Positions 13,401 to 21,800 of a stretch of DNA of 64,000 bases are shown here, in pieces (position 1 is the stretch's first letter; the number at the start of each line of letters is the position of its first letter). The stretch covers positions 24,640,456-24,704,455 of the forward strand of contig OX457038.1 in the NCBI GenBank assembly GCA_949752735.1. The letters run 5' to 3'. Under the pieces are notes generated by a model, which searched no databases, was not told the DNA's origin, and saw only the letters and a program-made list of their open reading frames with translations. A program made the translations under genes and the position numbers. Origin of the DNA: Lumbricus terrestris (Eukaryota > Annelida > Clitellata > Crassiclitellata > Lumbricidae).

Positions 13401-14272
13401 ACAACCAATACCAACACATACGACCATGATCTTATAATTCTCAAACGTGCATATCGCAAAAATTTTGCTCGCAATGTATGAATTCTTCAGCACACATAAA
13501 AATATTTTACTACCATATATATTCAAAGTTAAAGGTCAGTTCTGTGATTCGATACTCTTATCTTGGCCTAGCTTTAGCTGACTGAATGGATGCTTTCCCA
13601 ACTGGTTCTATGCATGACAAACAATTGCATACCTACTTTTATCTCTGGAGCATCAAGAGGAATGTTTCGATAAAGTGAGATTACATGAACACCAATCTCC
13701 ATTTCGTACTTTATTATAATTTCACTGACTTTATTTGCAGAACATCTGAAAAGCAAATACTGCCTGCTCCACCTTCCACATAGACTGAACTTGCAATATA
13801 TAGACCCACACGCACTTACGCTTCATTTGTTATCTTTTATATCAGTTACCATTGTGTAAATAAATGCTGCATGGTAAAACGAAAACAATCTCTGTATGTC
13901 ACAATAGATGCACTGCTCTGCACAGTAACTGGCATAAACCCATTTGCTCGAACCATGTTGCATGAAATCATTAGTCATGCTGTAAGACTTACCCGTATCT
14001 AATGTGCAGTTGATCCAAGACCTTTCATCTGCATTGCACAGGGTCAGCAAAGCAAGGTCGCCAACAGAACTTTGTCTTGGAATAGGAGCAATATTCCCCA
14101 ACAGATACAACGCCCCAGACGCAATGCAAGTCTGAAAGTGTTTTTCATTTCCTATTTTTGACTTATTCTTTCCATCCCCTCTCTTCTTTCCTTTCTTTTC
14201 TTCCCAACCTCATTTAGCATGTTCTTTCCTTCCCTATTAAGTGTTGCATATATATAATTATATTTATACATA

Positions 14273-14326
<54 letters not shown>

Positions 14327-14468
14327 ACACCACTGGCATCTACTGTGCATGTGATGGACAGCCATAACTGAATTCTGTGAATGTGATATAGAAGACTATA
14401 GTAACAAAATGCTCTGCATACTTACCACTAAGCGAAAAGGTCTTCAGCCACACAAGGACAAGAATCAT
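1339..14468 (-). CDS. Secreted SRCR / furin-like Cys-rich / four-Ig protein, 15 exons
   Basis: Coding exons in transcript order: 14468-14426, 14028-13993, 13157-11601, 10755-10667, 10183-10055, 8614-8413, 8108-7940, 6826-6702, 6035-5913, 4806-4660, 4368-4217, 3392-3272, 2382-2222, 1749-1632, 1448-1339. Every junction has GT and AG and the phases agree; total 3282 nt, 1093 residues. Order: signal peptide (1-14), Cys-rich start, SRCR (about 110-217), furin-like Cys repeats (225-515), SRCR (524-622), Cys-rich linker, Ig domains (about 686-783, 783-873, 874-964, 965-1057) and a 36-residue tail without membrane span. It is probably an extracellular matrix, adhesion or innate recognition protein; the function is inferred from the domains only. 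I know no named gene with this order. Exons 1-2 are the weakest part. Introns carry SINEs, MITEs, LINE fragments and a Helitron. Confidence 0.8.
1632..2382 (-). CDS. Ig domain 4 (exons 2382-2222 and 1749-1632)
   Basis: The first exon gives the B-strand Cys and core Trp (VSFNCSTDG, then VVTWMLG); the second gives the F-strand Cys ([12 protein letters not shown]). They join in phase 0 through donor AAA|GTTAGA and acceptor TTTAG. The domain starts and ends in phase 1. It has I-set character, as in many adhesion proteins. The first exon's donor is a weak GTTAGA, so its exact end is slightly uncertain. Confidence 0.8.
2700..3010 (+). mobile_element. Degenerate LINE fragment (CR1/L2-like reverse transcriptase C-terminal region)
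   Basis: Broken plus-strand frames retain motifs typical of the post-RT region of CR1/L2-like LINEs: LDY, then [16 protein letters not shown], then a [17 protein letters not shown] block. Several stops and frame changes show that it is dead. It sits between two Ig exons of the SRCR/furin/Ig gene, on the opposite strand. Confidence 0.6.
3272..4368 (-). CDS. Ig domain 3 (exons 4368-4217 and 3392-3272)
   Basis: The first exon opens [12 protein letters not shown] and has the Ig core [10 protein letters not shown]...YVSWKKEN. The second has the typical end [26 protein letters not shown]. They join in phase 0 (ATATCA|GTAATC to GTTAG|ATATTA); the outer borders are phase 1. This is the best Ig match in the protein: the D/A-x-G-x-Y-x-C motif is clear (ASSGFYKC). 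Confidence 0.85.
3523..3730 (+). repeat. tRNA-derived SINE with LINE-like 3' end
   Basis: The A box region (TGGCGGGGTATGC) and B box (GGTTCGAATCC) are followed by a body with TGTAGGGATCCTGAGAAAG, a 3' segment AGCGCATCTGAGTAGGAATC and a (CATA)n tail. The same family occurs at 5221-5427 and 20325-20533. The 3' segment resembles the end of the LINE at 21945-23079. Confidence 0.75.
3815..4150 (+). mobile_element. Degenerate LINE 3' fragment
   Basis: Broken frames resemble the C-terminal part of CR1/L2-like elements: [12 protein letters not shown] followed by stops, then a [18 protein letters not shown] block. The order is scrambled relative to an intact element, so two fragments may be juxtaposed. 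Confidence is moderate because only short motifs remain. Confidence 0.45.
4660..6035 (-). CDS. Ig domain 2 (exons 6035-5913 and 4806-4660)
   Basis: The first exon carries [21 protein letters not shown], with the B-strand Cys and core Trp. The second carries [21 protein letters not shown], with the F-strand Cys and Y-x-C motif. They join in phase 1; the outer borders are also phase 1. Several N-x-S/T sites (NFT, NIT) fit an extracellular location. Confidence 0.85.
4854..5079. mobile_element. hAT-type MITE with 8-bp target duplication
   Basis: Terminal inverted repeats CAAGGCCGTAGCCAGGA and (inverted) CAAGGCCGTAGCTAGGA bound a 226-bp element. It is flanked by a perfect 8-bp duplication GTGCTTCT at 4846-4853 and 5080-5087. 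An 8-bp duplication fits the hAT superfamily. No coding capacity. It lies in the intron just upstream of the second Ig2 exon. Confidence 0.85.
5221..5427 (-). repeat. tRNA-derived SINE
   Basis: Same family as the copies at 3523-3730 and 20325-20533. On the minus strand the head is near 5427 with B box GGTTCGAAGCC-like sequence, the body contains the TAGGGAGCTTGGGCAAGTCC segment, and the 3' end has GTCGGGAGCGCTTCTGAGTA, shared with the LINE at 21945-23079. Confidence 0.7.
6600..6673. mobile_element. Minimal piggyBac-like MITE (74 bp)
   Basis: TTAA at 596-599 past 6000 (6596-6599) and 6674-6677 flanks inverted ends CACGTTGACCGCCTA and CACATTGACCACCTA. The interior holds the palindrome GGACGAGTTAACTCGTCC. 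Same family as 495-1216 and 57432-57481. Confidence 0.75.
6702..8108 (-). CDS. Ig domain 1 (exons 8108-7940 and 6826-6702)
   Basis: The first exon gives [10 protein letters not shown]...NATWYKDGT, with the B-strand Cys and core Trp. The second gives [22 protein letters not shown], with the F-strand Cys. They join in phase 2 (TGG AG|GTGAGT to TTTATAG|G). Outer borders are phase 1. The domain follows the Cys-rich linker that closes the second SRCR domain. Confidence 0.85.
7828..7925. repeat. 16-17 bp tandem repeat next to the Ig1 donor site
   Basis: About six copies of a unit like TTAATAATGGTCTTAG lie in the intron, ending about 15 bp from the GT donor of the first Ig1 exon (donor at 7938-7939). 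Confidence 0.75.
8413..8614 (-). CDS. Exon 6: end of SRCR 2 and Cys-rich linker
   Basis: The exon opens VAGVRCSG, the conserved end of an SRCR domain, and continues with a 60-residue Cys-rich linker ([36 protein letters not shown]) resembling a furin/EGF-like module. It starts in phase 0 and ends in phase 1 at CAA G|GTAAGG. Confidence 0.85.
8695..8880. repeat. Tandem duplication, two copies of about 90-100 bp
   Basis: Two adjacent copies share ACAAACTTTATGGACTTGTA, AACAGTAAAAACTGTGTGTG and ATCAACTACTTCAGAGTAA. The second copy carries an extra ACTTAGGATCTTG. Intronic; no other feature seen. Confidence 0.8.
9045..9931 (+). mobile_element. Non-autonomous Helitron (887 bp)
   Basis: The 5' end TCTATATCTATAAGAAAGG follows an A at 9044. 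The 3' end has a short GC-rich hairpin (CCCGGGCAACGCCGGG, 9904-9919) and then CTAG at 9928-9931, followed by T at 9932. TC start, hairpin, CTAG end and insertion between A and T are the Helitron signature. The interior has a duplicated segment of about 75-80 bp (9355-9507) and a very G-rich stretch (9540-9880). No Rep/helicase is encoded. It sits in the intron between the last two SRCR2 exons. Confidence 0.85.
10055..10755 (-). CDS. SRCR domain 2, middle exons (10755-10667 and 10183-10055)
   Basis: The preceding large exon ends [16 protein letters not shown], the start of an SRCR domain. Exon 10755-10667 continues [29 protein letters not shown] (VCRQLGLG core). Exon 10183-10055 supplies the third quarter ([13 protein letters not shown]...VTNCSDS), and exon 8614-8413 closes with VRCSG. 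The domain is thus spread over four exons. Expected Cys positions are present. A LINE 3' fragment lies in the intron between these two exons. Confidence 0.85.
10255..10600 (-). mobile_element. LINE 3' end fragment (same family as 21945-23079)
   Basis: The plus strand begins (ATTC)n, then TATAGCGCCACTTCAAGAAG and CTACTCAGAGGTGATCCGAG, matching the inverted 3' end of the LINE at 21945-23079. Downstream it shares the TTCAAGTGGAGTGGCCAACA region with that element's C-terminal coding part, in degenerate form. Confidence 0.65.
11268..11450 (+). repeat. tRNA-derived SINE
   Basis: A box-like GTGGCACAGTAGCCAATTGG with GTCAAGGCGGCAG, a degenerate B box (GGTTTGATCTTC) and a body with the CAGCAAGTCCTTCATCCAG segment. 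It sits downstream of the large exon, in the intron before SRCR2 exon 4. Confidence 0.55.
11601..13157 (-). CDS. Large exon: Cys-rich start, SRCR 1, furin-like Cys array, start of SRCR 2
   Basis: This 1557-bp exon encodes residues about 27-545. Positions 37-100 are Cys-rich. SRCR 1 (about 110-217) has the family motifs [28 protein letters not shown] and IGIRCSG. From about 225 to 515 there are roughly six to eight furin/GF-receptor-type repeats with C-x2-C spacing (for example [33 protein letters not shown]). It ends in the first strand of SRCR 2. The acceptor is TTTTTCAG|AG and the donor GACA|GTAAGC. Such arrays occur in receptor and secreted proteins; ligands cannot be inferred. Confidence 0.9.
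13993..14468 (-). CDS. Putative signal peptide exon and exon 2 (14468-14426, 14028-13993)
   Basis: An ATG at 14468 opens a hydrophobic start ([14 protein letters not shown]) ending at a good GTAAGT donor in phase 1. The acceptor TGCAATGCAG|AT at 14028 restores frame and leads into [11 protein letters not shown], which ends at G|GTAAGT and joins the large exon in phase. A stronger-looking acceptor, TTTCAG at 14132-14133, opens a longer exon, but its frame does not match the signal exon. The N-terminus is therefore provisional. Confidence 0.45.
14275..14323. repeat. (TA)n microsatellite
   Basis: About 22-24 perfect TA units between the putative first two exons of the SRCR/furin/Ig gene. Confidence 0.95.
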
Positions 14469-15751
14469 GACCAACCAATTCAATATTCAGAAATGCAAAG
14501 CATCTAGACTGAACAAGATTAAGCAACTACAATACACTGGCAACTTTCATAGCATTGTACAACTCAACCAGGATGCTCATTGCTTGATGGGTAGCACAAA
14601 AGCTGATGAAGGCATTCAGATTAAATGCAGTACCAATGAAACAATTGGTGTATTCCAGGTAACAGGAATCATTCAGCCATGTCTGATTACTAGGCCAAGC
14701 ATCTGCTGACTAGCATTCTAATGATCACTGACAGTTCCACATCCACTATGGCGTGACCAGCCATGCATGAAAGGGAAAAAAGGAATTCTGCACCTGGAGC
14801 TGAAATGAACCAAAATTACATTACACAGATTCTAGATATCATCTAAACCACTGCTCCTCATTCCATCAATGCACCCATGATCGCACGACAGTAGCCTACC
14901 GCCTGCTGATAATCTGCAGCACAAGACGTTTATATCTAGAATGTTGCGCCCATATTGACAGTTGATTGTTATTAGATATGCAATTGGCTTAATTAATATA
15001 CTTAACTTACTTGCAGAGGTTACCAGGAACTATCAGACTACATGTGTGATTTTTATGGTGAATTCCTACTTCTAACTATTTAAAGACAGCCCAAGTGTTG
15101 AATATTTTCTTCTTATGATAGATGATGAATGAATAACAAAAAATAATTTTTTTAAATGTGTATTGAAAGTTGCTCTTATTTCTTCACTCAATTCAATTTT
15201 CTGTTGCCAAGGCAGCTAGTGAGTAACCTGCAGTTGATTTTTATATGGGCAGATGACTGCAATCCAAGTATAAAACCTTGCAAGGTCAAAGCCAAAGTGC
15301 CAAAAGGTCAGTCTAAAGAATTAACAATGACACTCAAACATAACATACTCATTTGAGTGTGTATTGTGTAAGGCTGACAGTTCGCACACTGAATGTGGAT
15401 TATTTAATGAATTGAATCTCAAGCTAGCACTGCCTGTCAAAAAGTGTACACAGGGATCATAAAATGATGCGGATCCAATTCAAATGGGCAGCAGAGAAGA
15501 ACGTTATTCAATTAATTCAGAGAAAAATGAGTAAGGTCAAGGCTACACTGTCACTATATAAAAACATTTACATTTACATTGATCTACTAAAGTGTCTTCC
15601 TAACATTTGTCCAGTGACCATGCACCATATTCAATCAACTGCTGAGCGCTGGTGATACATTGCTTTTCAGATGCTTATGTCTTCCAATGCTCCACATTGC
15701 AATGCAGACTGGTCGAGAGACTCGGGACAAAATGCCATCTCTAGAAGTATC

Positions 15752-15858
15752 TACCAACCTAACAATCAGTTGTTGCATAATAATTCTGTTCCATTCCATT
15801 CATCTAGTCTACACAGCAGGTAAACTACTGCTTCTCGTTCAATGTAAAGGAGCATTCG
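15752..15858. repeat. Dispersed repeat shared with a REV3L splice acceptor region
   Basis: About 107 bp, clearly similar to 29006-29113 (shared blocks ACCTAACAATCA, GTTCCATTCCATTCATCTA, TCTACACAGCAGG and ACTACTGCTTCTCGTTCAA). Family unknown. Confidence 0.75.
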
Positions 15859-16272
15859 TCGATTGTACATTGGCACGTATGTGTGCGTGGGACCGTGGGT
15901 CTACCACCGGGCTCGCCTACTTATTTTGTACTCTGTTCTGTATGACTACTTATATTCTTTACTGGCTTTAATTTATATCTGTGAATATTCAACAAAGCAA
16001 TCAATGTCATTTCTTATTAATGATGTTCACTCTGATTAAATATGAAGAACAGCAGCTCTCATTAAATTCATACATTCATCATACTATGCTGCAGTTTGAG
16101 ACACTCTACGGTTTAGTTTCAAAATTACTCATCCATTAATTTAACACCAACGCTACTTCAGCCATATGCGCTGCACCACTAACCATTGCAGACATGTCCA
16201 TCACTTGCTGCGCACACCATACAGGAAAAAATTAATCAGTTTGCAACTTTCAAGTTTAGTCTTAGTTCTAAA

Positions 16273-16450
16273 CAGTGCTTAAAGTGTGGAAAAATAACTC
16301 CCTGGACGCCCCTTATCTTTCCAAAAGAAGTGCCTGGACGACCCTTACCTTAACAGTCATTGCTGGCCAATAAGTGGCTGGACGGCGTTCAGATTTTAAA
16401 ATAAGTGCATGGACGCCATCCATGACCGTCCAGCCACACTTTAAGCCCTG
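16273..16450. mobile_element. hAT-type MITE (178 bp) with 8-bp target duplication
   Basis: Ends CAGTGCTTAAAGTGTGG and (inverted) CAGGGCTTAAAGTGTGG are flanked by a perfect duplication GTTCTAAA at 16265-16272 and 16451-16458. Internal GTGCCTGGACGACCC-like motifs recur three or four times. Confidence 0.85.
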
Positions 16451-18655
16451 GTTCTAAATTTGGACATACTAGCCAAAAAAATTGTATCATCAATGGTGTT
16501 GCTAATGAGGGAAGATATCCCATTTGGCCTGCACATTACTGGTAAAAACATGACTACTAATACTCAATCATCTCAAAAGTAACTGGAACAGTCAAGATGG
16601 GCATAAGTTAACTGAAAATTTGCAAACTTTTGCTTAATCTAAAAAAATTGTAGTTAAGGTCAAAGTTTAAATAAAAAATAAATGGTTTAGCCAAAAGAAA
16701 GTTTACCAATAATTTTTTGGTTATTGACTGAAAAGTTTAACTAATATTTTTTATCTAAATTAGCAAGTGACAGTAAAAAAATTCAACTGTGCAACCATCT
16801 TCCCCAATGAACATTGAACATTGTCAGCAGCTCAACCCAACTTTTACTCTTGCTTATTAACACAGGTGCTGACTCTGCACAGAATATGTATAAGGTGCAG
16901 TGACTGCAAATAAGAACGTTGCTTTTTATTATTCTTGATGAGTTGAGTTGATGGTAGACTTGTAGGAAGTGCAATTCCACTTGTCGAAGTTCAGCAGCTG
17001 TTGAAAGGTTGTTCAGTGCAACATCAGAAGTATTGACAAACTATCGATGACAAATGTCTGACGAAGTCCCTCATCACCTTCATCACCTTCTTTTCTCACG
17101 ATCCAGATACAAATCTTGCCGATGCAGATCATTATTGCCACGAGTATGGTAATCAGAGTAACTTATTTTATTACGAAGCCAATTGAACTGCATTGCTTGA
17201 TGCATCAAGTCAAGGCTAAAGACATTCTATAGGTATTATATTTTATTTGATAAACTGCTTTTTGTACCTGATAGCGGGTGTGTCTATCAGCTTTTGTTAC
17301 CATTAAATGAATATAATAATCATTGTTTGCATTAGCAAATGTCTTCATTATTTCCTGATAGAACTGTAGTAGAATTACTCTAGTACAAGTGCACATTACA
17401 TACCTTGAAAGTGAAACAGACATTGACCTTCTCTGCATTAGTACAGGACACTTATCCTCTGTTAGTGTGAATATGCTTCAAGTTTGGAAAAAAGTTTCTT
17501 AAAAAGTTGGTAAAAGTTTTAACTAAATATTTGTTATCTAGTAAACTTATTTACAAAATCAGTTGCCAACCTTTAGCTAAATTTGTTTATTTGAGTAGGA
17601 AAATAGTCATAGTTTAACTAACAAAAATTTGTAAGTGTTCATCACTGGGAACAGTTTTGGATGCACTTATTCATTTCTTGCAATATCTTATTTGAAATTT
17701 TGAATGTCATGTAAAGCAAAGTTCAGCATAGGCAATTCGTCATAATAAAGAACATACTTACATATTTAACATACTTACTTATTCATTTATTCTTTGCCTA
17801 TCTTACTCTACTCTACATGATTGCTCTGCAGCAGACCAGTCAACTACCTTGACCAGACTACTTGACTACCATGCCTCAGCTGACTTGAAACATTATACAA
17901 TATACATATTATTGACTTTGTCCACATAAGTTAAATCTCATCATAACATATTCAAGGAGATGACATTTAAACACCTGATTCACTTAAACTCTTTATGACA
18001 ATAATTTTATCTACAACAGATTAATTAGAAAGTCTGCTAACAATCATAAGATACGATTGTCATACGAGTGGCATCAGTCAATCATAAAACAATAGACTAT
18101 ATAAAATTCAACTGTATCAACAAATTACAAGTATTTGCATAATCCATGCTTTCTCAGATGTTTATTGCTGCTAAATTCATAAAATAAATTAACAGCAATA
18201 ACAGCTTGTTTGCAGAATTTAGCCACAGTCAGTTTTTCATTATTTCAAAGTACTAATACTTATAAATAGATTACCGGTAGATTTTTTACAGTAATAGTAC
18301 TGACTGACACTTGCGCAACACTTGTGGCACCAAGTATTACCCAATTTAAGTGCAGATCAGATTACCAAACAATATAAAGGCACAATGAGCAAAATCTGCA
18401 GTTTAAGAAAATGGTCATAAAAACTAAATATAAATTCATTTCAGTCTAGTTTTCCTGAGGTCATAATGTCATAATTAACAACAGGTTTTTGTCACAATCA
18501 ACCGAACTTGTGTCAACCATTCAGTGACACTAATTTTGTCAGTCAGGTTCCTAGGGCCAACTAGACATGCAATCACTGACTTTATAATTGGCCGATTGTT
18601 TCAAATATTTCCTTTTTTGTCATTGCAACAGTCATAGAAAAGCTGTTGATGGTGT

Positions 18656-18805
18656 TCAGAATTGAAGCAGCTGTCCTTGGAACTTTAGCAGCTGAGGCAA
18701 AACCGACAGATCACGCGATGCACGCACCAGACGAAAGAATACGGGACAATCCAACGAGAGACAAGGCAGATGCAGATCCACGCAACCCATGCAAGACACA
18801 CACAA
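18656..18805 (-). CDS. REV3L: REV3L last exon: CysB iron-sulfur motif and stop
   Basis: Acceptor GATGTTTCAG, then LCVSCMGC...LPCLSLDCPVFFRL and stop TGA at 18656-18658. The C-x2-C...C-x4-C pattern is CysB, which in B-family polymerases holds a [4Fe-4S] cluster and binds accessory subunits POLD2/POLD3. The phase-0 junction matches the preceding exon's CAG|GTATTT donor. About 50 codons; a short exon, easily missed because the intron before it holds a false copy of the previous exon. Confidence 0.9.
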   Translation of the reverse strand: MCVSCMGCVDLHLPCLSLDCPVFFRLVRASRDLSVLPQLLKFQGQLLQF

Positions 18806-21800
18806 CTGAAACATCAACATCAGTTTCTAAATAATCGATTCTCTAGTTGCAGTTAACCCTTTCCTGCCGGAATTGTTTTGATACCTATCCTGTTAATGGG
18901 GTCACGGGTGACCCCATCCGGCGGGAAAGAGTTAAGGTAAAAATACAGAACTTAACTACTATAGCGTAGTTCAATAGCCAAGCAATCTGAAGGCATATGC
19001 ACTGCATACGTCACCATTTTTAACATCCTTAACAGGAGCTGTATAGTCAAGATGTGAAGTACTGAGATATCGTTCCCTTCTTTGCATCCTGAGCATTCTC
19101 AAGTGTACAAACAAACGACATGACTTGCGAAGTACAGTCTCAGGAAATGTCCAGATAAGAATTTCTTAACAGCAGTCTTTTCTGCAACATCGTAATCATA
19201 ATCATAAATTTCTACAGCACCAATTTAAAGCTTAATCATGAGCACTGTGCTGCATCTCAGAACATCCTAACTCTATGAAAGAGCCTTCTTCTGAAATAAT
19301 TAATTTAAAAGAACACTGCTTATAGTCAAGTTCTGACTTAAACATTCAACATTTTTAAGGGTAGTAACATGATTAACAATGAAGTGATAAAAAAGACTAA
19401 AAAATTTAGCAGAAGTAAATACCTGAGAAAGTTGAGAATTGGTTCGCTCGGCTGTTTGAATTCGTGTTCCGAGTAGAAGAGACGCCCTCTGTCGGTCGTG
19501 TTTGCAGGCCGTACAAATGCCACAGTTGGTAACATCCTCACAGATGGGGCAGTTCAGTGATGTGAAGTACTGAGATATCGTTCCTTTCTTTGCATCCTGA
19601 GCATTCTCAAACACTGGCACTGTCTTTAGGACACGTGGAAGCTCCTGGTACCACGACAGAACGTTGACGCCCAACAGCAAGAAAATCCGTAACAAAGGAG
19701 GCACGATTTGCTTTGTTATGTAATAGACAGTGTTCAGTCGCAGGCTAGGATCGTTTACAACTTCGTGTGGCTGTCGAACAAGTTGAATGAGAGGCAATCC
19801 AGGCATTCCAAATATAATAACGTATGGAACTCTTTCACCAACCAACGGTTCTGCTCTTCGATCCTTCGTGATGGCACGCCTGACAAAGAAAAATAATAAA
19901 GATTTAACAGCTGCCTAATGTGCCTGCTGCTATTTTAATTTAACTCATTTATTACCAATGATTGTGTTTTAATAATAGCTATTGTACAATGTAATCCTGG
20001 AACTCAAATCCATCTTTGGAAACTTGTACTCTATATAACAAATTGAAAGTAGCAATTTAAGTCATTTACCCACTAAGTTCAACTCTTTATTAAACTGTGC
20101 CATGCTGCTGATGTAGGCCTCTTTACTGCAGTTCTGTGGAACCCAGGTCATGTACCACACTGGCTCATCCCCTCCTCAGCCAGTAAAGGCGCTTCCTAAT
20201 TCCGCACCCACAACCACATGGCAGAGAATTCTATGTGAATGATTAGAATGCTATAATTTATCTAAAGTATGTACACCAAAGTGTGGAACTGTGGATAGGC
20301 AGCTGGCTTAATATTTATTTATCGCATTTGCTATAGCATCTCTTTTAGAGCTTCTATTCAGAGGCGCTCTCAATTACAGTATGGACACTGCATCAGAGTT
20401 TCACGCCAAAGCGCACAAGCAATTGCGAGTGCAGAACTTGCTCAAGGTCCTTACATGGTGGTTTAAGGTGGATTCGAACCTGGAACCCTCCTCTCCGGCT
20501 CCAAGGCAAGAACCAACCACTACACCACCACTTACTTACAAATTTACAAATTTTTCAGAATTACGCTGTTCTGTGATGACCTTGTATAATAATTAATCGT
20601 AGAAAAAAATAACAATACTAACACCAAACAGAAGTCGTAGATATATCATATATTGATGAGTGCAATTCAACACTCTGTTCTTTCTCACACAGTCAGTGCT
20701 CGACTTACTCTTCAGTCTCCATCATGATCTCAAGTTAGGGCTTCTCATTCTCACTGAAGACTTCACTACTTGGATAGTTAATTTAAAATTTGATTTTTCT
20801 GTTCGTCTGCTGAAATATGCACACACACATGCATAAATGGTTAAAACAGACATATGCTGATGGTGGTGGGCACTGGGTTGAAAATAAAATAATACTCAGT
20901 TTAAGTAAATTTGTCAGTTTCATACACTTAGTAAACAATTCAATGAAAATTTCTGCAATTGCAGGATGTAACTGAGTGTTATTATTCTCACCTGGCAATC
21001 TCCAGAGCAGGTACACATGAACCGGGCTTGTAGCCCATCAGACCTCGAAACTCCTTTGCAAATATGAAGTCCTGAAGGCTGGCATGACCCTCCATAATCT
21101 TCACAAACTGTCGCTGAACGTACTGCTTCACGAGAGACACATCATGTGTTGTGAACAAAATCTTAATCGACTTCTCAAGCATCTGAATTAAGAAACATTC
21201 AATAACTAAAGTAAACCAAATAGTACCGTAACATAGGAATAGCTATTTATAAGGATGCAACTCCAGTTACTACTGGGCAGCTTTATTCATTCATTCATTT
21301 TGAAAATTTGTATAGCGCCCCTCCAAGAAGTCTCCTCAGCAGTTATTTATGCAAGGAGGTGAACATCAAAAGTTATATTAATAATATAGCATCTAAAATC
21401 ATAGAATTCAAATACGGTTAAAGACTGCTGTTTCAGCCAATCTCAAAGAAAAAATAGTAGATACATACAAGAAAGTTACAGCTATCAGGTGCCAGTTCTC
21501 CTACTCACCCAGTCAACATATCCATAACCAGTTGTAAACAATTATATTACAAGGGCTGGTAAACCCACTGCTCCTCCTTCTTCATACTACTTATCCCTTC
21601 TGTCAGTTTTATGTTTTTTTACCAGTACTAGCACAAGCTCTACTTCTTTGCAACTGCCAACCATTTGGCAACAGTCTGAAGAATGCTCACGGCTCAACTG
21701 CTTTGATTCTGCAATGTCAGTTCAGTTGATTTATGCACATAAAGGATATTTCAGTGCAAAACAAGTAAATTCAACAACAAAACAACCTCTGCAAACAGGT

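Larger units (their letters stand above)
14469..18655. other. Spacer between REV3L and the SRCR/furin/Ig gene
   Basis: About 4.2 kb without convincing coding sequence. It holds a dispersed repeat copy (15752-15858) and a hAT MITE (16273-16450); the rest is AT-rich. The REV3L 3' UTR must begin at its left-reading stop (18656) and the promoter of the downstream gene must lie near 14468 and above, but I see no clear AATAAA or TATA element that fixes either. Confidence 0.6.

Noticed and set aside
14028..14131. Longer form of exon 2 starting at the TTTCAG acceptor.
   Set aside because: It cannot be joined in frame to the signal-peptide exon; kept only as an alternative.
17029..17175. Minus-strand frame resembling a membrane helix plus short charged tail (VTLITILVAIMICIGKICIW).
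   Set aside because: It has no convincing exon partner: REV3L already ends at 18656 with CysB, and the SRCR/furin/Ig gene starts near 14468. It is too short and too AT-rich to call alone.
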